From contig CM055108.1 of the NCBI GenBank assembly GCA_029204225.1, forward strand, positions 19,067,779 to 19,131,778: DNA of 64,000 nt. Reading direction: 5' to 3'. Numbering within the stretch: the first letter of the stretch is position 1; every line of letters starts with the position of its first letter. This DNA is from Diphasiastrum complanatum (lineage: Eukaryota > Streptophyta > Lycopodiopsida > Lycopodiales > Lycopodiaceae). Below are positions 1 through 12,120 of this stretch, piece after piece. Under the pieces are notes generated by a model. The model did no database searches, was not told where the DNA came from, and was given only the letters and a program-made list of their open reading frames with translations. The translations under genes were made by a program, and so were the position numbers.

Positions 1-1040
1 CATCAAATCCTTAGGAACCCTCACTGCTACAGTCTATCTGATTGATCTCTTGGCTCAAGAAAATATTGGCATCCCTCATTCAAGCTCTAGTTGATGTCCA
101 CACGGATCATTCTTGATCTGCATCCCAAGCATTGGACTATGCCATGATATCAACCTCAAAAAACTCTATTGCTTACCTGAAGTCGTGTTTCTCACAAAGT
201 ACATGCCACCTATAGCTTTGCATTGAAATCTAGCTTCATCAAATTGCTTATAATAGCCAAATCTTATGGATTAATGAGCCACACAATCAGACTCAAGAGA
301 AGTAACTTACAATACCGATTCTGTCCACCTATCTCCACATGTGCTTTCACATGTATTCTCACCATACATGTTTAAATGGAATTTAGAACAATCACCACAT
401 ATTTCCTCTTGAGAATACCCAACAGATACACATGAATGACAAACATATCAACTGATCACTGACTACTGAAGAAGATATCCTCCAGTATCGTACACCTTTG
501 TCATAGGTAGATCCACTGATACATCAATCATGCATCCATAGCTCCACGCATCTACCTTGAGATGTCTTTGGATGCACCATGTACCTCCCAAAGATACATC
601 CTTGTCCAAGTGTCCCATCCAAAACCATCCATTCCACTTAAATGCCTTGCCTTGCCAAGCTACCATTCATCCTTCATGCACCAAGCATACATGTCTTCCA
701 AAGACTCTGATGAATTCCCTTCATCTCATGAGCTTTCTCCTGTAGGTTACATGCTTTGACAAACATCCACAAAGAATATGGATCACATGTCAACTTGGAC
801 TACTCACAAAAAAACAAGCTAGAAAGCTTTGACCTATAAGTCAAGTGGGCTACCTTACCCTAGCATCCAACTCACCATCAAGACTTCCCAATCATGGATT
901 ACTAAGCTCCATAGCACCACATATATTATGCTGGTTGTTTTTTGTTACATCTTGTAACATTATCTATGAATATGCTCCCATATATCCTGAGAGTTATGTC
1001 TCATCAACCCTGATCTTACTGAGATAAAATGGCTTCACAT
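1..1040. other. No gene recognised
   Basis: About 1 kb with only short, overlapping reading frames on both strands and no domain I recognise. Base composition resembles the surrounding transposon debris. It lies downstream, in minus-strand sense, of the gypsy-like priming site at 1613-1634, so it may be decayed internal sequence of that element. This is inference from position only. Confidence 0.4.
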
Positions 1041-1048
1041 GACTTCAA

Positions 1049-1402
1049 CTAGGCTTCCTTGATCTCACCCCAAAAGACCACAAACCAAGCATACAAAACA
1101 TAACTGTCAACATCATCTGAAGATGTTCCTTTAAAATAATCATATTTGATCTTCGAAATTGAAGTGAAACGGGGAGCAGAGCCTTCCATAATCGGCTCTG
1201 GTTTTGGTTTAGGATCAGGTTCCGGATCTGGATTTGGATCAAACTCAAGTTTTGATTCTGGATCAGATTTCGGATTTGGTTTGGGTTCAAGTTCTAGTTC
1301 AGGATCTAAATCTGATTCTGGATTTGGATCTGGATCTGGATCAGGAACTAGATTTACAACAACAAAACCTGGTTCAGCCACAACAGAAACTTCAGGACGC
1401 AA
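1049..1402 (-). pseudogene. Asp/Pro/Glu-rich reading frame, possible gypsy gag relic
   Basis: A 117-codon minus-strand frame whose first two thirds repeat acidic and proline dipeptides (PDPDPDP, PEPDPKPKPEP), followed by a non-repetitive tail with FKGTSSDDVDSY. The repetitive part comes entirely from a degenerate GGATCTGGATTT-like DNA repeat. The frame lies about 200 bp downstream, on the same strand, of a decayed Tat/Athila-type primer-binding site, which is where a gag gene would be expected. No zinc knuckle is visible. An equally open plus-strand frame reads Gly/Ser-rich, so the coding strand is not certain. I see no proof that this was ever a gene. Confidence 0.25.
1195..1365. repeat. Degenerate GGATCTGGATTT minisatellite
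   Basis: Imperfect tandem copies of a 6- to 12-bp purine/T-rich unit (variants of GGATCTGGATTT and GGATCAGG). In either direction it gives a low-complexity peptide: Gly-Ser-Phe on plus, Asp-Pro-Glu on minus. Confidence 0.7.
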
Positions 1403-1612
1403 TATTTAGGTAAATTGATAGGATTAAGAAGATTATCAAAGAAAGTTTTGTTATAAATCTGAAAAGCTGATTCTCTTCTTTAAAAAGGTTCATAAAGTCT
1501 TTTGAAAAACTCTTCTCGAAGTTTCTGATATCTTTCAAGTCTGGCAGCTCTCTCTGATATGCACTAAGAAATGGAGATGAAGTTGTCAGTTTTGTATCAA
1601 CTTTATTTGGCT

Positions 1613-1634
1613 ATCCTCGACAATGGCACCAAAA
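1613..1634 (-). promoter_or_regulatory. Decayed Tat/Athila-type primer-binding site
   Basis: Read on the minus strand this is TTGGTGCCATTGTCGAGGA. It resembles the tRNA-Asp-complementary primer site of plant Tat/Athila gypsy elements (TGGCGCCGTTGCCGGGGA), with differences that are all C-to-T or G-to-A. Just upstream in minus sense, the sequence ending ATATCACAACA (plus 1643 onward) could be the LTR terminus. The LTR's far end was not located. Confidence 0.5.
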
Positions 1635-1642
1635 TTGGCATA

Positions 1643-2451
1643 TGTTGTGATATACAAACATAGAAATGATAGATTTGTGTAGTATTTAATGTCAAACCCC
1701 AAGAGGATAGCACTTAGAAGTTGATTTATTGATACAGTTTTGACTTATTCAAATGAAATGATGTTGGGTGTTATTCTGGTTGTCAAACAGACATTTTTTA
1801 TAAGTAACCAATATTACTTTTGTTGTGTGTGTGTGATGATGGTAATTTCCAGAAGAACAATCTTCCTCTATCGAATCGAATGAAAAGTGTTCTACAAGTG
1901 AAATGTGATCAGACTAGCACGAGTGAACTACACTCTGGCTGATTAAGTTGTCAATAAGGATTCGAGAGATGTTCGATGCATTCAAGTAAGAACAGACAAA
2001 TAGTTAATCTTATTCCTGAACTATCATGTTCTAGACAGTAGTCCTCAACAACTAAAGTCCAATCAAGGTTAAAGAGCTTGAATAGCCCACAAATATGTTA
2101 GAAACTTATATCTTCATTACACACATGAACACAGATCTATGACTCAATTCCTCAAGCAGGGACTACCATTTCAATTGTATACATATTGTTCTTCAATGAC
2201 TGTACCAAAGTGATATGTTATTCGGGTGCTGAATACAAAGTATTTGTGCAGACGAATAGGATAATTTTACAAAAACACAGCAAGCATATATAATGAACTA
2301 TTGCAACTGTCTGACCAAAGAGTGATTTAAGTAATGCAGAAGAGATTGCTAGTAGACTCAAGATTACTCACACTTAGCAGTGCAGAAAACAAAGATTAGA
2401 TAATATAATCTTCGATTCTCTATTCACTTCTTCAATCTCTCACAAGTACAT

Positions 2452-2454
<3 letters not shown>
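1643..2454. other. Possible gypsy LTR, no gene
   Basis: No gene is recognisable. The segment abuts the decayed priming site and starts TGTTGTGATAT, so part of it may be the LTR of the minus-strand gypsy relic. A second LTR copy to confirm this was not found. Confidence 0.3.

Positions 2455-2527
<73 letters not shown>
2455..2527. repeat. (CT)n microsatellite, about 73 bp
   Basis: Uninterrupted CT dinucleotide run. Confidence 0.98.
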
Positions 2528-2531
<4 letters not shown>

Positions 2532-2818
2532 CTGTGAGAATGAAGCGTGTCTTCCATATATTTCCTACGGAATGAGCAAACACACCTCTAGAGAATACAA
2601 GTGAGTCGCTCCATTAACTAACTCTAGTTAATAGATGAGCTACAAATATATGTAGATTATACCATTAAAGGTACATTTAACTATGAGATTAAAACCTCCA
2701 ATTTAAGATGGCGATTCGAATCTAGTTGATTCGTGTAGATGACTGGATTAAGGCTATTTCAAGCATCGTTTCAGTTCTGGAGGTCTTGTCCTTTTAGTAC
2801 AAGACAAGTCTTTAGCAG

Positions 2819-3094
2819 TTATATCCCAAAAAATGATATAGGCCTCTTCATAATATATAATTGTCCAGCGCATATTTTCATTTTCAAGTATATATTGCCA
2901 TATTCGAGTAGATATACATTATTTAGTAAATACATGGCATCATAGATTCTACAAATCAACTTCATATGCACTGAATCAAAGGGCTTTGCGTCTCCGATCA
3001 CCCCGGACCATCCTGTACCTCGTACGACGTCCTTACCATTGCTTGGTTCTGATGCTACTTTTGATGGAACCACTCTTCCAAGAGCTTCAATCAT
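2819..3094 (-). pseudogene. Possible start of a copia gag, truncated
   Basis: A 91-codon minus-strand frame that begins just downstream, in minus sense, of the initiator-Met-type priming site at 3117-3128. Its start includes MIEALGRVVPSK and GTGWSG, followed by VHMKLICRIYDAM. This is where the leader and gag of a copia element would begin. No zinc knuckle or pol domain follows on this strand, so at most this is a 5' stub. The gag assignment rests on context, not on a recognised motif. Confidence 0.3.
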
Positions 3095-3116
3095 GGACGT
3101 TCCTCCACAGCCTAAA

Positions 3117-3128
3117 GCTCTGATACCA
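3117..3128 (-). promoter_or_regulatory. Initiator tRNA-Met primer-binding site
   Basis: Minus-strand TGGTATCAGAGC, the standard complement of the 3' end of plant initiator tRNA-Met used by copia and many gypsy elements. The upstream flank ends ACGTTAACT, plausible for an LTR end. Confidence 0.7.
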
Positions 3129-3130
3129 AG

Positions 3131-4260
3131 TTAACGTTCTATGTAGAAATTATGATCTAGTGGAAAGTGCAAGTCATAGATGCAATCATTGACTGATTGC
3201 CAACCATCGAAACCATAAACAACATCCACAAGTAACATAGTGATACATGAGCTCACATAAAGCAAAAGAGCTCACAAAGCAAAAGCAATCATTATTACAA
3301 AGAAAGTGTTCATATACAATCAAATGTTCCCTTTAGCATGGGGACGCCACATGGCATAGGCCTAATAAATGCATGAATTTCATCGTTGGCCTCTTTGTGG
3401 CATTTTAGGCTATATACAAGTGTAATCCCGTTATTGGCCCGGGACAAGCCCCCGGGCTGGCTTTTAACTAAAGCCTACCTACCAAACTGAAACAGGTCAT
3501 AACAATTGTAAACTACACAAACAGTATAATCATAGTTGAGAGATCTCAAATTTTCGAAACAATTTTGCAACAACAAACACTTGGTTTTATGCAAGCGAGT
3601 AAATATCTATGCTTTTCCAAGTGCCAATGCGGAAGCGGAAGCGGAAGCAACATCATTCCATATGTGTTGCAACGAGTCCTACAACAGATTAGGGGAGGAT
3701 GATGTTGGCTGATTCTGAGGAATCCCCAAGATGTTGGGCTAAAGCTATTCTAAGAGCACCTCTCACCTTAGACCGAGGAGGTCTTTGAGAGAAGGATGAA
3801 GGATGAGAGCCAAGAAATACTAGCTAGAACATTTAGAAATCTTGTGAGCCTCATGGTGAATCCCAAGTGATGGAATGACCATGTAGGAGCTAGTATAAGT
3901 AGGCATTTGTAATAAATGTTGAAGACCCCTCTTAAATAAAGTAGAGTGAGCCACCTTTTGATGGTGAGCTCTAGTGGAGGAACTAATTCCACTTGTAATT
4001 TGCTAAATTGTGTAATTGCCACTTAGACTCCACATAGGCAACTCATTGGTTTATTTAAGGGCCCCCCTCTCTTGTGAGGGAGCTTTACTTGTATTGTCAT
4101 CTCTTGTTTTGAATAAAGTATAATCCTCCACGAGTTTTGGCATTCTTGGAGCTCCTTGATGGCTTTCTTGAGTAATTCCATCAGTGAGCATGTCCTTCCA
4201 TCCCTTTGAGTGAGCATGTCTTTTAGCAACTCACTTTGAAATCATCACAGCTAAAGTGAT
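3131..4260 (-). mobile_element. Probable solo 5' LTR region of a copia element
   Basis: Sequence upstream, in minus sense, of the priming site. It contains a minus-strand TATA-like TTTATTTAAG near 3935 and no recognisable protein, consistent with an LTR promoter. The outer boundary is a guess, because no second LTR copy is in the window. Confidence 0.35.
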
Positions 4261-4591
4261 TACGTAGCCAAACAATGAAAAATTGAATTATCAGACAAAA
4301 GCAAGAGATTCTAACATAATACTGAATGCAATAAAAAGATTGATTGATTCAGCAAAATGATGGGCACAAGACAATGGCAGATAGAAACCGTGTACCCTAA
4401 GCTATCTCTGAAAACTCTGTTTGATTTGCACTTCCGATGATGAGCAGTAAGCTCTAATAGCAAAACTCTAAAGAACTGAGCTAGAATGCTCAAGAGTGTT
4501 CAAGCTTGAAACAAATAAAGTCTATTTATAGTAATTAAGTAGATTATGCTACCATACTTCAAAACAATGTAATATTCTCTACAGATTCTAT

Positions 4592-7290
4592 CTACTCATT
4601 GTGTGCTATTTCTGAAATGCCATCCTCTTCATTGGATGTTCTTTGCCGAGGTACCCACCGCTTTCCGACACGAACTCGAGACATCCTCCATTCACTATGC
4701 CTTGTATTAATTGTGGATGATTGCCAAGCTGCTCTTCTAGCTAAATTTAATGAAGAGATCATTGAAGTCAACCCTAGATCCCATGTTTCTTCGATGTTTT
4801 GTCTGCTCAAAACTCCTCTATAAAACCACTAAAATATCTCTACCAAGGCATTGCTAAGACCTTTACCTCTGCCATGTCTTGAATTTTTGAAATACGCAGC
4901 CTTGGCCTTGTGATGACTCTTCTCCATCCCTTGGGTGTTCCAATAGCCAAGGATCCATATGTCTTAAAAAACCAAGGTCCATGAGCATACATAATGTGTT
5001 GTTAGCAAAAGAATCTAATTAGTAAAATTCACTTGGATAGAACTTACAAAAAAACAGAAAGACAAAACACTCACCATAGAATGAGTGATGTGTGTTTCTC
5101 CCCATGCATCAATCATCTATCGAGTGAAGCTTGTACTTCCCTCTAATATCTATCGTAATCTTCCTCCCTCAAGTCCTTTTTATTGATAGTCAGTGAAAAA
5201 GCATCAAATGCTTGCCACACCTTTGCACATGTTGCTGCAGTACGGAGATCTGAGCCAATATTTGTTGTGCATTCACACACTCTCTTCCAATACTTCATTG
5301 AAGACTATTTTCTCATCCAGTATGATTTGACAAGAAATGTCTTGCTTTTGCACCCCCCATGGAAACTTTTGCCGGCAAGTCTTGAGTTTTTTCACTGAAC
5401 TCAATGTCCTTGGAAAGATTCACATGGCCTCCGTGTAGTCCCATTTTTTATAATGCAATCTCTAGATTTGAATGCTAACATCTGCTCATGATTTGGGTTG
5501 CATATTCCATGCATAGCAACAATGCAATTATAACAACTTGTCCAATATCCGCAATTTACCATGCATTGTGCAAAAATGGACTCTTTCGAGAGGAATATCT
5601 AATACGGGACTCTAGGCTTTGTCTAGATTGTGCCTGTTTGGTGGAACTTGTTGGTTGCAATGCACACACCTTTATTTCGGCCACTTTCAGACATACAATA
5701 TATGCAAAAATGTTTGGCATTCGCACCGAGCCCGCAACCAAACATGCATTTTAGGGTTTTCAAATTGGTAGCTAAGTGCCATTCCACAATAAAGTTTTGC
5801 CTATCAACACTTAGTAATTGACCTCCTTTTTGAGCTTGGATTACCTTGGATATATTACATCATTCAAATACCCAATTCAACACATCGTGAGTCTCTTCAT
5901 GGACTTCGAATGCAGCTATCCACCATATATGATTTTCAGATTGCACACTAAATTTATTGGGCTCACTTCCACTCGACTCCTGTAATGCTTGGTTCATCAA
6001 TGTGATTGTGACACGTTCTAGTTTGCAACCTTTTACGATCTCTGCTTCATCCAACTTAATGACAAATATAACTTTCCCTCCAAAATCTGCAATACTAAAT
6101 TCTCATAAATAAGATATACACAATAATTGTTGGTGACAAAAAATAGAAAAATAAGAATTGAAATTGTTGTGAAATGAACTCACCATCTCCTTTGACATTG
6201 TAATGTCATATCATCATTGCTTGAAACTTTACCAGATCCAAAAATATACTGTTGTATTGTTTATAATGAAAACCAACGATAGATCCCTTTTGCTTGTTGG
6301 ATATTATAAAAGTATCCTAAATATGGAAGAATTCCCCTAATTCATTTTCTATGAATGAATTGCATTCTCGTTTCATAGATTAAAACAATTTGTAAGCAGG
6401 TAATATTTGATGACGTTTCAATCCCTTTTGGTGAGATTTCTTCATAAATTTTTTCAATGCTCTATATCCTTTCCAACTCACACCTCCTTGATCACATGCA
6501 TAAACTATCTCTGTAACATTTGGATTCGGTTTAAACTTGGTAGCAAGTCTTCTTGCAATCTTTAAACGAAATGAATCACTCGCTTCATTTTCCACATTAC
6601 CCTTCATGAATTGCTTCATATGTTTGGTGCTTTGGAAATGATCTCAGATCATGTTATTCAAAAACTCGTTCGTCAATCTCTTGAGTCTTTTACTAGCACC
6701 ACCACCTGGTGTTAGAACATCTAGTTTGCACCTTTTTGTATTTTCTTTTAATTGGTCATTTGTTGAGACTCGACGCTTTCGTTGTAATCCATATAACGTC
6801 TTTTGAAGACTAATGTTTGAAGATTGCAATTCTTCAAACTTTGTGACAGAAGTGGTGAGCTCTAATTTTAGATTTGTTATCTCTTTAGCCAATGTTTGAT
6901 TTGTTTCTTACAATGATTTTAATTGCTCAATCATGTTCAAGATATGAATGTTTGCACTATTTGCCAACATTTCAGCTTGGATTCTTCGAGAATCCATAAC
7001 TTCACAACTGTAGCCAAGAAGTCTGTTGGCACCATCACCAATGAATCTTAACAAACTATGTACATATCAAAATTGAGGAGAAATATTGGTCAATGGATTA
7101 GGTGGATACAAATCACCTTTCACCCATAGATCAATATTTTTCATTCCTTCTAACCTCCAACAATGCATTTCATATGAGTTCAAGTTAACACCCCATGTAG
7201 CTTTGGTTGTGGAATACTCCTTCTCTAACTTCACATGCAAGTGATATTTTGTTCCCATCTTGAAAATGTCCAAGGTCCAAGAAGATCTTT
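4592..7290 (-). pseudogene. Transposase-like gene of an unclassified DNA-transposon family, broken
   Basis: Minus-strand blocks in consistent order but different frames. From N to C: a segment around 7067-7273 (GTKYHLHVKLEKEY); a coiled-coil-like, Lys-rich stretch at 6644-6892; a basic block at 6380-6619; a block at 5860-6054 (IWWIAAFEVHEE); a block near 5630-5800 reading EWHLATNLKTLKCMFG followed by GANAKHFCIYC; and a C-terminal block near 4840-4960 reading GYWNTQGMEKSHHKAKAAYF. The pairing of a 'lead-in plus C-x2-C' block with a late 'GMEKSHH...AYF...HGRG' block resembles large transposase-like proteins seen in some plants and animals, but I cannot name the family. Stops and frameshifts show it is dead; some gaps could be introns. 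It has no relation to the flanking copia relics. Confidence 0.45.
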
Positions 7291-7689
7291 AAAAACAAAT
7301 TTGGCTTCATGTTAGTTTGAAGTATGCATTTGAAATGAGCATGGCATGAGTATTGTGTCATGCCTAGGTCCTATGTGTTGTACTTTTGGGATTGCATTCA
7401 ATGATAGCTTTGTCCTACTCTAAGGTTATCTTAGTATAGTCTATGCAACAAACCTACTAAATTCTATGAAAATAGATCTTAGAGCTAGCTCTTAACTCAT
7501 GCTCACTCTATGTGGTAACCCATGGTAAAGGTGCCACGTAGGATGGATTAGCATTAAACAATTATGATTAAGAAACTTGTTTAGGCAAGGAAGAGGCCCT
7601 TTTTGAGTTCAAAAAGGGCCCTAATGTAGAGTCCTATTCCATACCCCATTTTTTTGAGGTGTGTTTCAGAAACATGAGAGCTCCTTTAC

Positions 7690-8330
7690 TATGCCTCTTG
7701 ATCATTGTCCCATCTCATGATCCTGATCTTGTGACCAAGTTGCTTCTCAACCAATGTCTTCACTGAGTCTTGACAAAACTCTCAAACACCTTAGCTTTAA
7801 AAGAGATGATAAATCCAACAAAACTACTATAGTCATCAATAGATGTGATAAACATTGTAAATCTACCAATACTCATAGTGCTTGAAAAGTGAGTATCCGA
7901 ATGTATCCACCCTAAAGATTGAGAAGTCTTTGTGATCGACGTAAAAATGACAAGTTTGTGCTTTAGCCCAAGATTCCTAAACCTTTGCTACCTTGCCAAT
8001 GGACTTGAAAGATTGAGATCAAGTTCCTTCTTGCATATTGCCTTCGTGGACTTGAAGTTGATGTGTCCAAGTCCCTTGTGCCACATCTCAAATTTTGACA
8101 TAATTTATTAGCAACCATCACATTATGGTTAGATCAACATGAACATCCAACTTAAACAACGTTTAAAATTTGATCCCTCTTGCAATGACTTTACCCTTCT
8201 TCTTCATGTTACATTACTTACAATCAAAGTCATTATGAAAACCGTTATCAAGTAGTTGACCCACACTAAGCAAGTTATTGGTAACGAAAGAAATTTGTCA
8301 ATTAGCTAAATGTTCAAGAACATATTTTTC
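7690..8330 (-). pseudogene. Ty1/copia protease-integrase relic
   Basis: Minus-strand fragments in several frames. NNLLSVGQLLDNGF (end of protease, pre-integrase) is followed by KGKVIARG, then EMWHKGLGHINFKS (GAG-pre-integrase HHCC region), then TSIDDYSSFVGF, the integrase 'DDYS' region. Order and strand fit one copia element running right to left. Frameshifts are frequent and no LTR is attached. The next 110 bp downstream is the GA microsatellite. Family assignment is secure, activity is excluded. Confidence 0.75.
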
Positions 8331-8467
8331 TTGGAAATTGATATTAAATAATAAAAATAGTTGTGATTTCGGATTGCATAGAATTTATTTCAATTTGCAC
8401 ATTGTCTTTTGTAAAACCGAATTGAAGAGCAAGTTCTAGGTGAGAAACTCTCAAATTTTCCATGTAC

Positions 8468-9796
<1,329 letters not shown>

Positions 9797-10048
9797 CCAT
9801 TGACATGCAAGCTTTTCCCATGAAAGTTTTAATGAAGAGGTTGAGTCACGTACAATATTGTAAAGCATAACAATCAATTTCACAAAGTGTTTGCAAAACA
9901 TAATGCATACAATGCATCGTTTGCCTTCTCGCTTTGCCATTGACCTACAAGCTTTTCCCATGAAAGTTTCAAAGAGGGGTCAATGAAGAGGTTTAATTTC
10001 GCAAAGGATTGGCAAAATTTAATGCAAATCATGCATCATTTGCATTAA
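9797..10048. repeat. Imperfect tandem duplication, 140-bp period
   Basis: Two adjacent diverged copies, both containing CAAGCTTTTCCCATGAAAGT. Copy 1 spans 9797-9936 and copy 2 starts at 9937. The minus strand reads short related peptides in both copies (MGKAC.SM) but no known domain. Confidence 0.75.
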
Positions 10049-10399
10049 TAATCTACCTTGCGATTATCTACAATTGAAGGGATTCATCTAGGACCCTCCA
10101 CACCACGTTAGCTCATAGTCTAGTGCTATGAGATTTTCCAATCATCCAGATTGAATGATCTGATATCATCAACTTATTGAGCGCTGTCAACAAAATTTTG
10201 GGATAACCACGACACTTCATGCATCCCATAATTGTTCCCTTTACCTTGTTTTAAGTCGTCCAATCAGCATGCCATTACAAAGAAACTTAAACAAAACTTT
10301 CATTGAATCTAAATGGATCTCTTAGCCTTTGGAATTATGGTGAAACATGCAATAACTTGTGGGACCTTTAAAAAACGAGATAAGTTGCGCATCATGTAC

Positions 10400-11072
10400 T
10401 CTCAACCAAATAAAATGGGGCCTCGCGGGTGCAAATGAGCACCCACGAGCCCCCCAAAAAAATTTGAATCCAAAATAAACGTCGCTGGGTGACATTACCC
10501 GAAACCGTTAAAAAAGGACAACAACGTTTGTGCGACACTCAAATATGCTTCACGCAAACGTCGCTAAAGTTTTTCTTGTTAAACCCAATAAACGTTGTGG
10601 GGCGATGGGGGGGACAAGTGTCTCTAGACAACACTATATATTATGCAACAAAAGTAGACCTGAGAGTGTTTGCAACATTTGTAACCGTTGCTACGTGATG
10701 ATCCACTTTTTTTTTTCAAATTTTGTGCTCAAATATGATTCGACGTTATAGCAACACTTAACTATCGCTTAATCATCGCTGAGCAACACTCACTCATAAT
10801 TTCATTGGTCGTCGTGCGACGACGATTCGCAACAATAACCACCCCTAGCAACGTATTTAGAGACGTGCAACGGCGGACTTTCTGTCGCCTAAAGACGTTT
10901 ATTTGTTGCAAAAATGTCGCTAGTTTTGTCATTTTTGCTGCTGATATGTCGCGAGGCAACAGTCGAATAGCGATGCTTAAAAAAGAAGATAGCGACGTTT
11001 ATAGGGACGTTTGTACAAGTTGTATATGTCTAATATTTGCATAAACGTCGTTGTGTCATGGGTGTGGTAGTG
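10400..11072. mobile_element. CACTA-type transposon end with subterminal repeats
   Basis: The right edge ends GGTGTGGTAGTG. On the minus strand it therefore begins CACTACCACACC, matching the CACTA terminal pattern. Inside are about seven scattered variants of ACGTCGCT/AGCGACGT (near 10480, 10558, 10591, 10914, 10990 and 11044), typical of transposase-binding subterminal repeats. A GC-rich hairpin lies at 10417-10453. No coding sequence and no matching left terminus were found, so this is a fragment or a non-autonomous copy with unclear left limit. Confidence 0.5.
10417..10453. repeat. GC-rich hairpin
   Basis: Left arm GGGGCCTCGCGGGTGC pairs with right arm GCACCCACGAGCCCC around an AAATGA loop, with one mismatch and one bulge. 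Confidence 0.75.
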
Positions 11073-11399
11073 TAGATGCAAAATAGCTAGATTTGATGTC
11101 TAGATTTCGAGTAATTCAATCTAAGTGCAATTTTTGTTGTTTGATTCATGATTAGAGATCCAAAGAAGGTTCATAACCTCTAATTTCAACCAGGGTCGAA
11201 ATAGAGTCTAAATCGATTCAACCTCCAAGCCACATGAAATAGATTTTGATTCTAAAATAAGTTTCAATCCTCTGTTTAGAACTTATTGTTTTCAAAATTC
11301 CTAAGAACTTACACTTGTAGAAAGCACATTAACAAGTGAATTTCCACTTGATCTTTGGAATCCAGCACTCTTTTTTATCTTCAAATTTAGAATATTGTT

Positions 11400-11740
11400 A
11401 ATTATTGTCTTGTGATAGTGCTTTGGTGTAATCTACTGCCATAAACTTTCTTTTGCATAAAATAAGTGAAACCTCCTTGTCATATACTTTTCCCCTTACA
11501 TAGTGGTATTTGATTTCGATATGCTTACTTTGAGAATGAAACCTTGGATTCAGAGATAGTGCAATCAGGCTTGATTATCACAATAAAAAAATAATCATGT
11601 TGTTGAGCAAGGTTGATGTCTGCAAGCATATTTCTAAGCCAAATTGTCTCTTTGGTACCGTTTGTGGGAGCACTGCATTCTAACTCAATTGTTGATAATG
11701 CTATTGAGGTCTGCTTTTGATTGTTCCAGGATTTTGGGCC
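11400..11740 (-). pseudogene. Ty1/copia RNase H relic
   Basis: Minus-strand frames read SWNNQKQTSIALSTIELE, GTKETIWLRNMLADINLAQ and, after frameshifts, a piece like the usual 'HIEIKYHYVRGKVYDKEVSL'. This is the C-terminal RNase H end of a copia polyprotein. The conserved 'CDNQSA' segment is corrupted (PDCTISES). The fragment stops a few hundred bases before the HIT-finger gene and points away from it. No LTR was recognised, so it is a stranded 3' fragment. Confidence 0.8.
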
Positions 11741-11861
11741 TTCATTAAATAAAAATACAGTCAGAGGTATGTGGTGACCTATGTGCAACGGGATATAGAA
11801 CAAGCTATGTGAACTCGTAGCATGGAAAGAGCTTATCACCCCTTCACTCGTTCTTGACATT

Positions 11862-11889
11862 CCCCCACCCCCCCCCCCCCAAAAAAAAG
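11862..11889. repeat. Poly-C / poly-A tract
   Basis: A run of about 14 C directly followed by 8 or more A, about 230-260 bp upstream of the HIT-finger gene's ATG. Confidence 0.9.
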
Positions 11890-11912
11890 ACGAAACGTGT
11901 TGTATCTCGTTC

Positions 11913-11925
11913 AACCCTAGGGTTT
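11913..11925. promoter_or_regulatory. Palindromic telo-box upstream of the BCD1-like gene
   Basis: AACCCTAGGGTTT joins two inverted half copies of the plant telo-box AAACCCTA about 195 bp before the start codon. Telo-boxes are enriched in plant promoters of ribosome-biogenesis and translation genes, which fits the predicted snoRNP-assembly role. Confidence 0.5.
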
Positions 11926-12106
11926 AAGGACTAGCTTTAGGTTACGGCAAAAGGGTTTATAAGTTTTTAAGCCAGGAACAGCCAAAAGCAGGTGTTTTGA
12001 TTTTCTGAGCAGCAGGATCGGATATCTGCAGGTTTTACTTCGAAAACTGGTGTCAGATTTAGCTTGCTTTGCTTGTTGTGTAGGCAAACCTTACAAGGTT
12101 GAGTGA

Positions 12107-12115
12107 ATGGTTTGA
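12107..12115 (+). other. Minimal upstream ORF (ATG GTT TGA)
   Basis: A two-codon upstream ORF ends 5 nt before the main start codon at 12121. Whether it is in the mRNA depends on the transcription start site, which I cannot see. Confidence 0.4.
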
Positions 12116-12120
12116 TCGCT

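Noticed and set aside
1146-1409. Plus-strand Gly/Ser-rich 87-codon frame
   Set aside because: It is the antisense of a degenerate GGATCTGG repeat with no start context or conserved end; low-complexity artefact.
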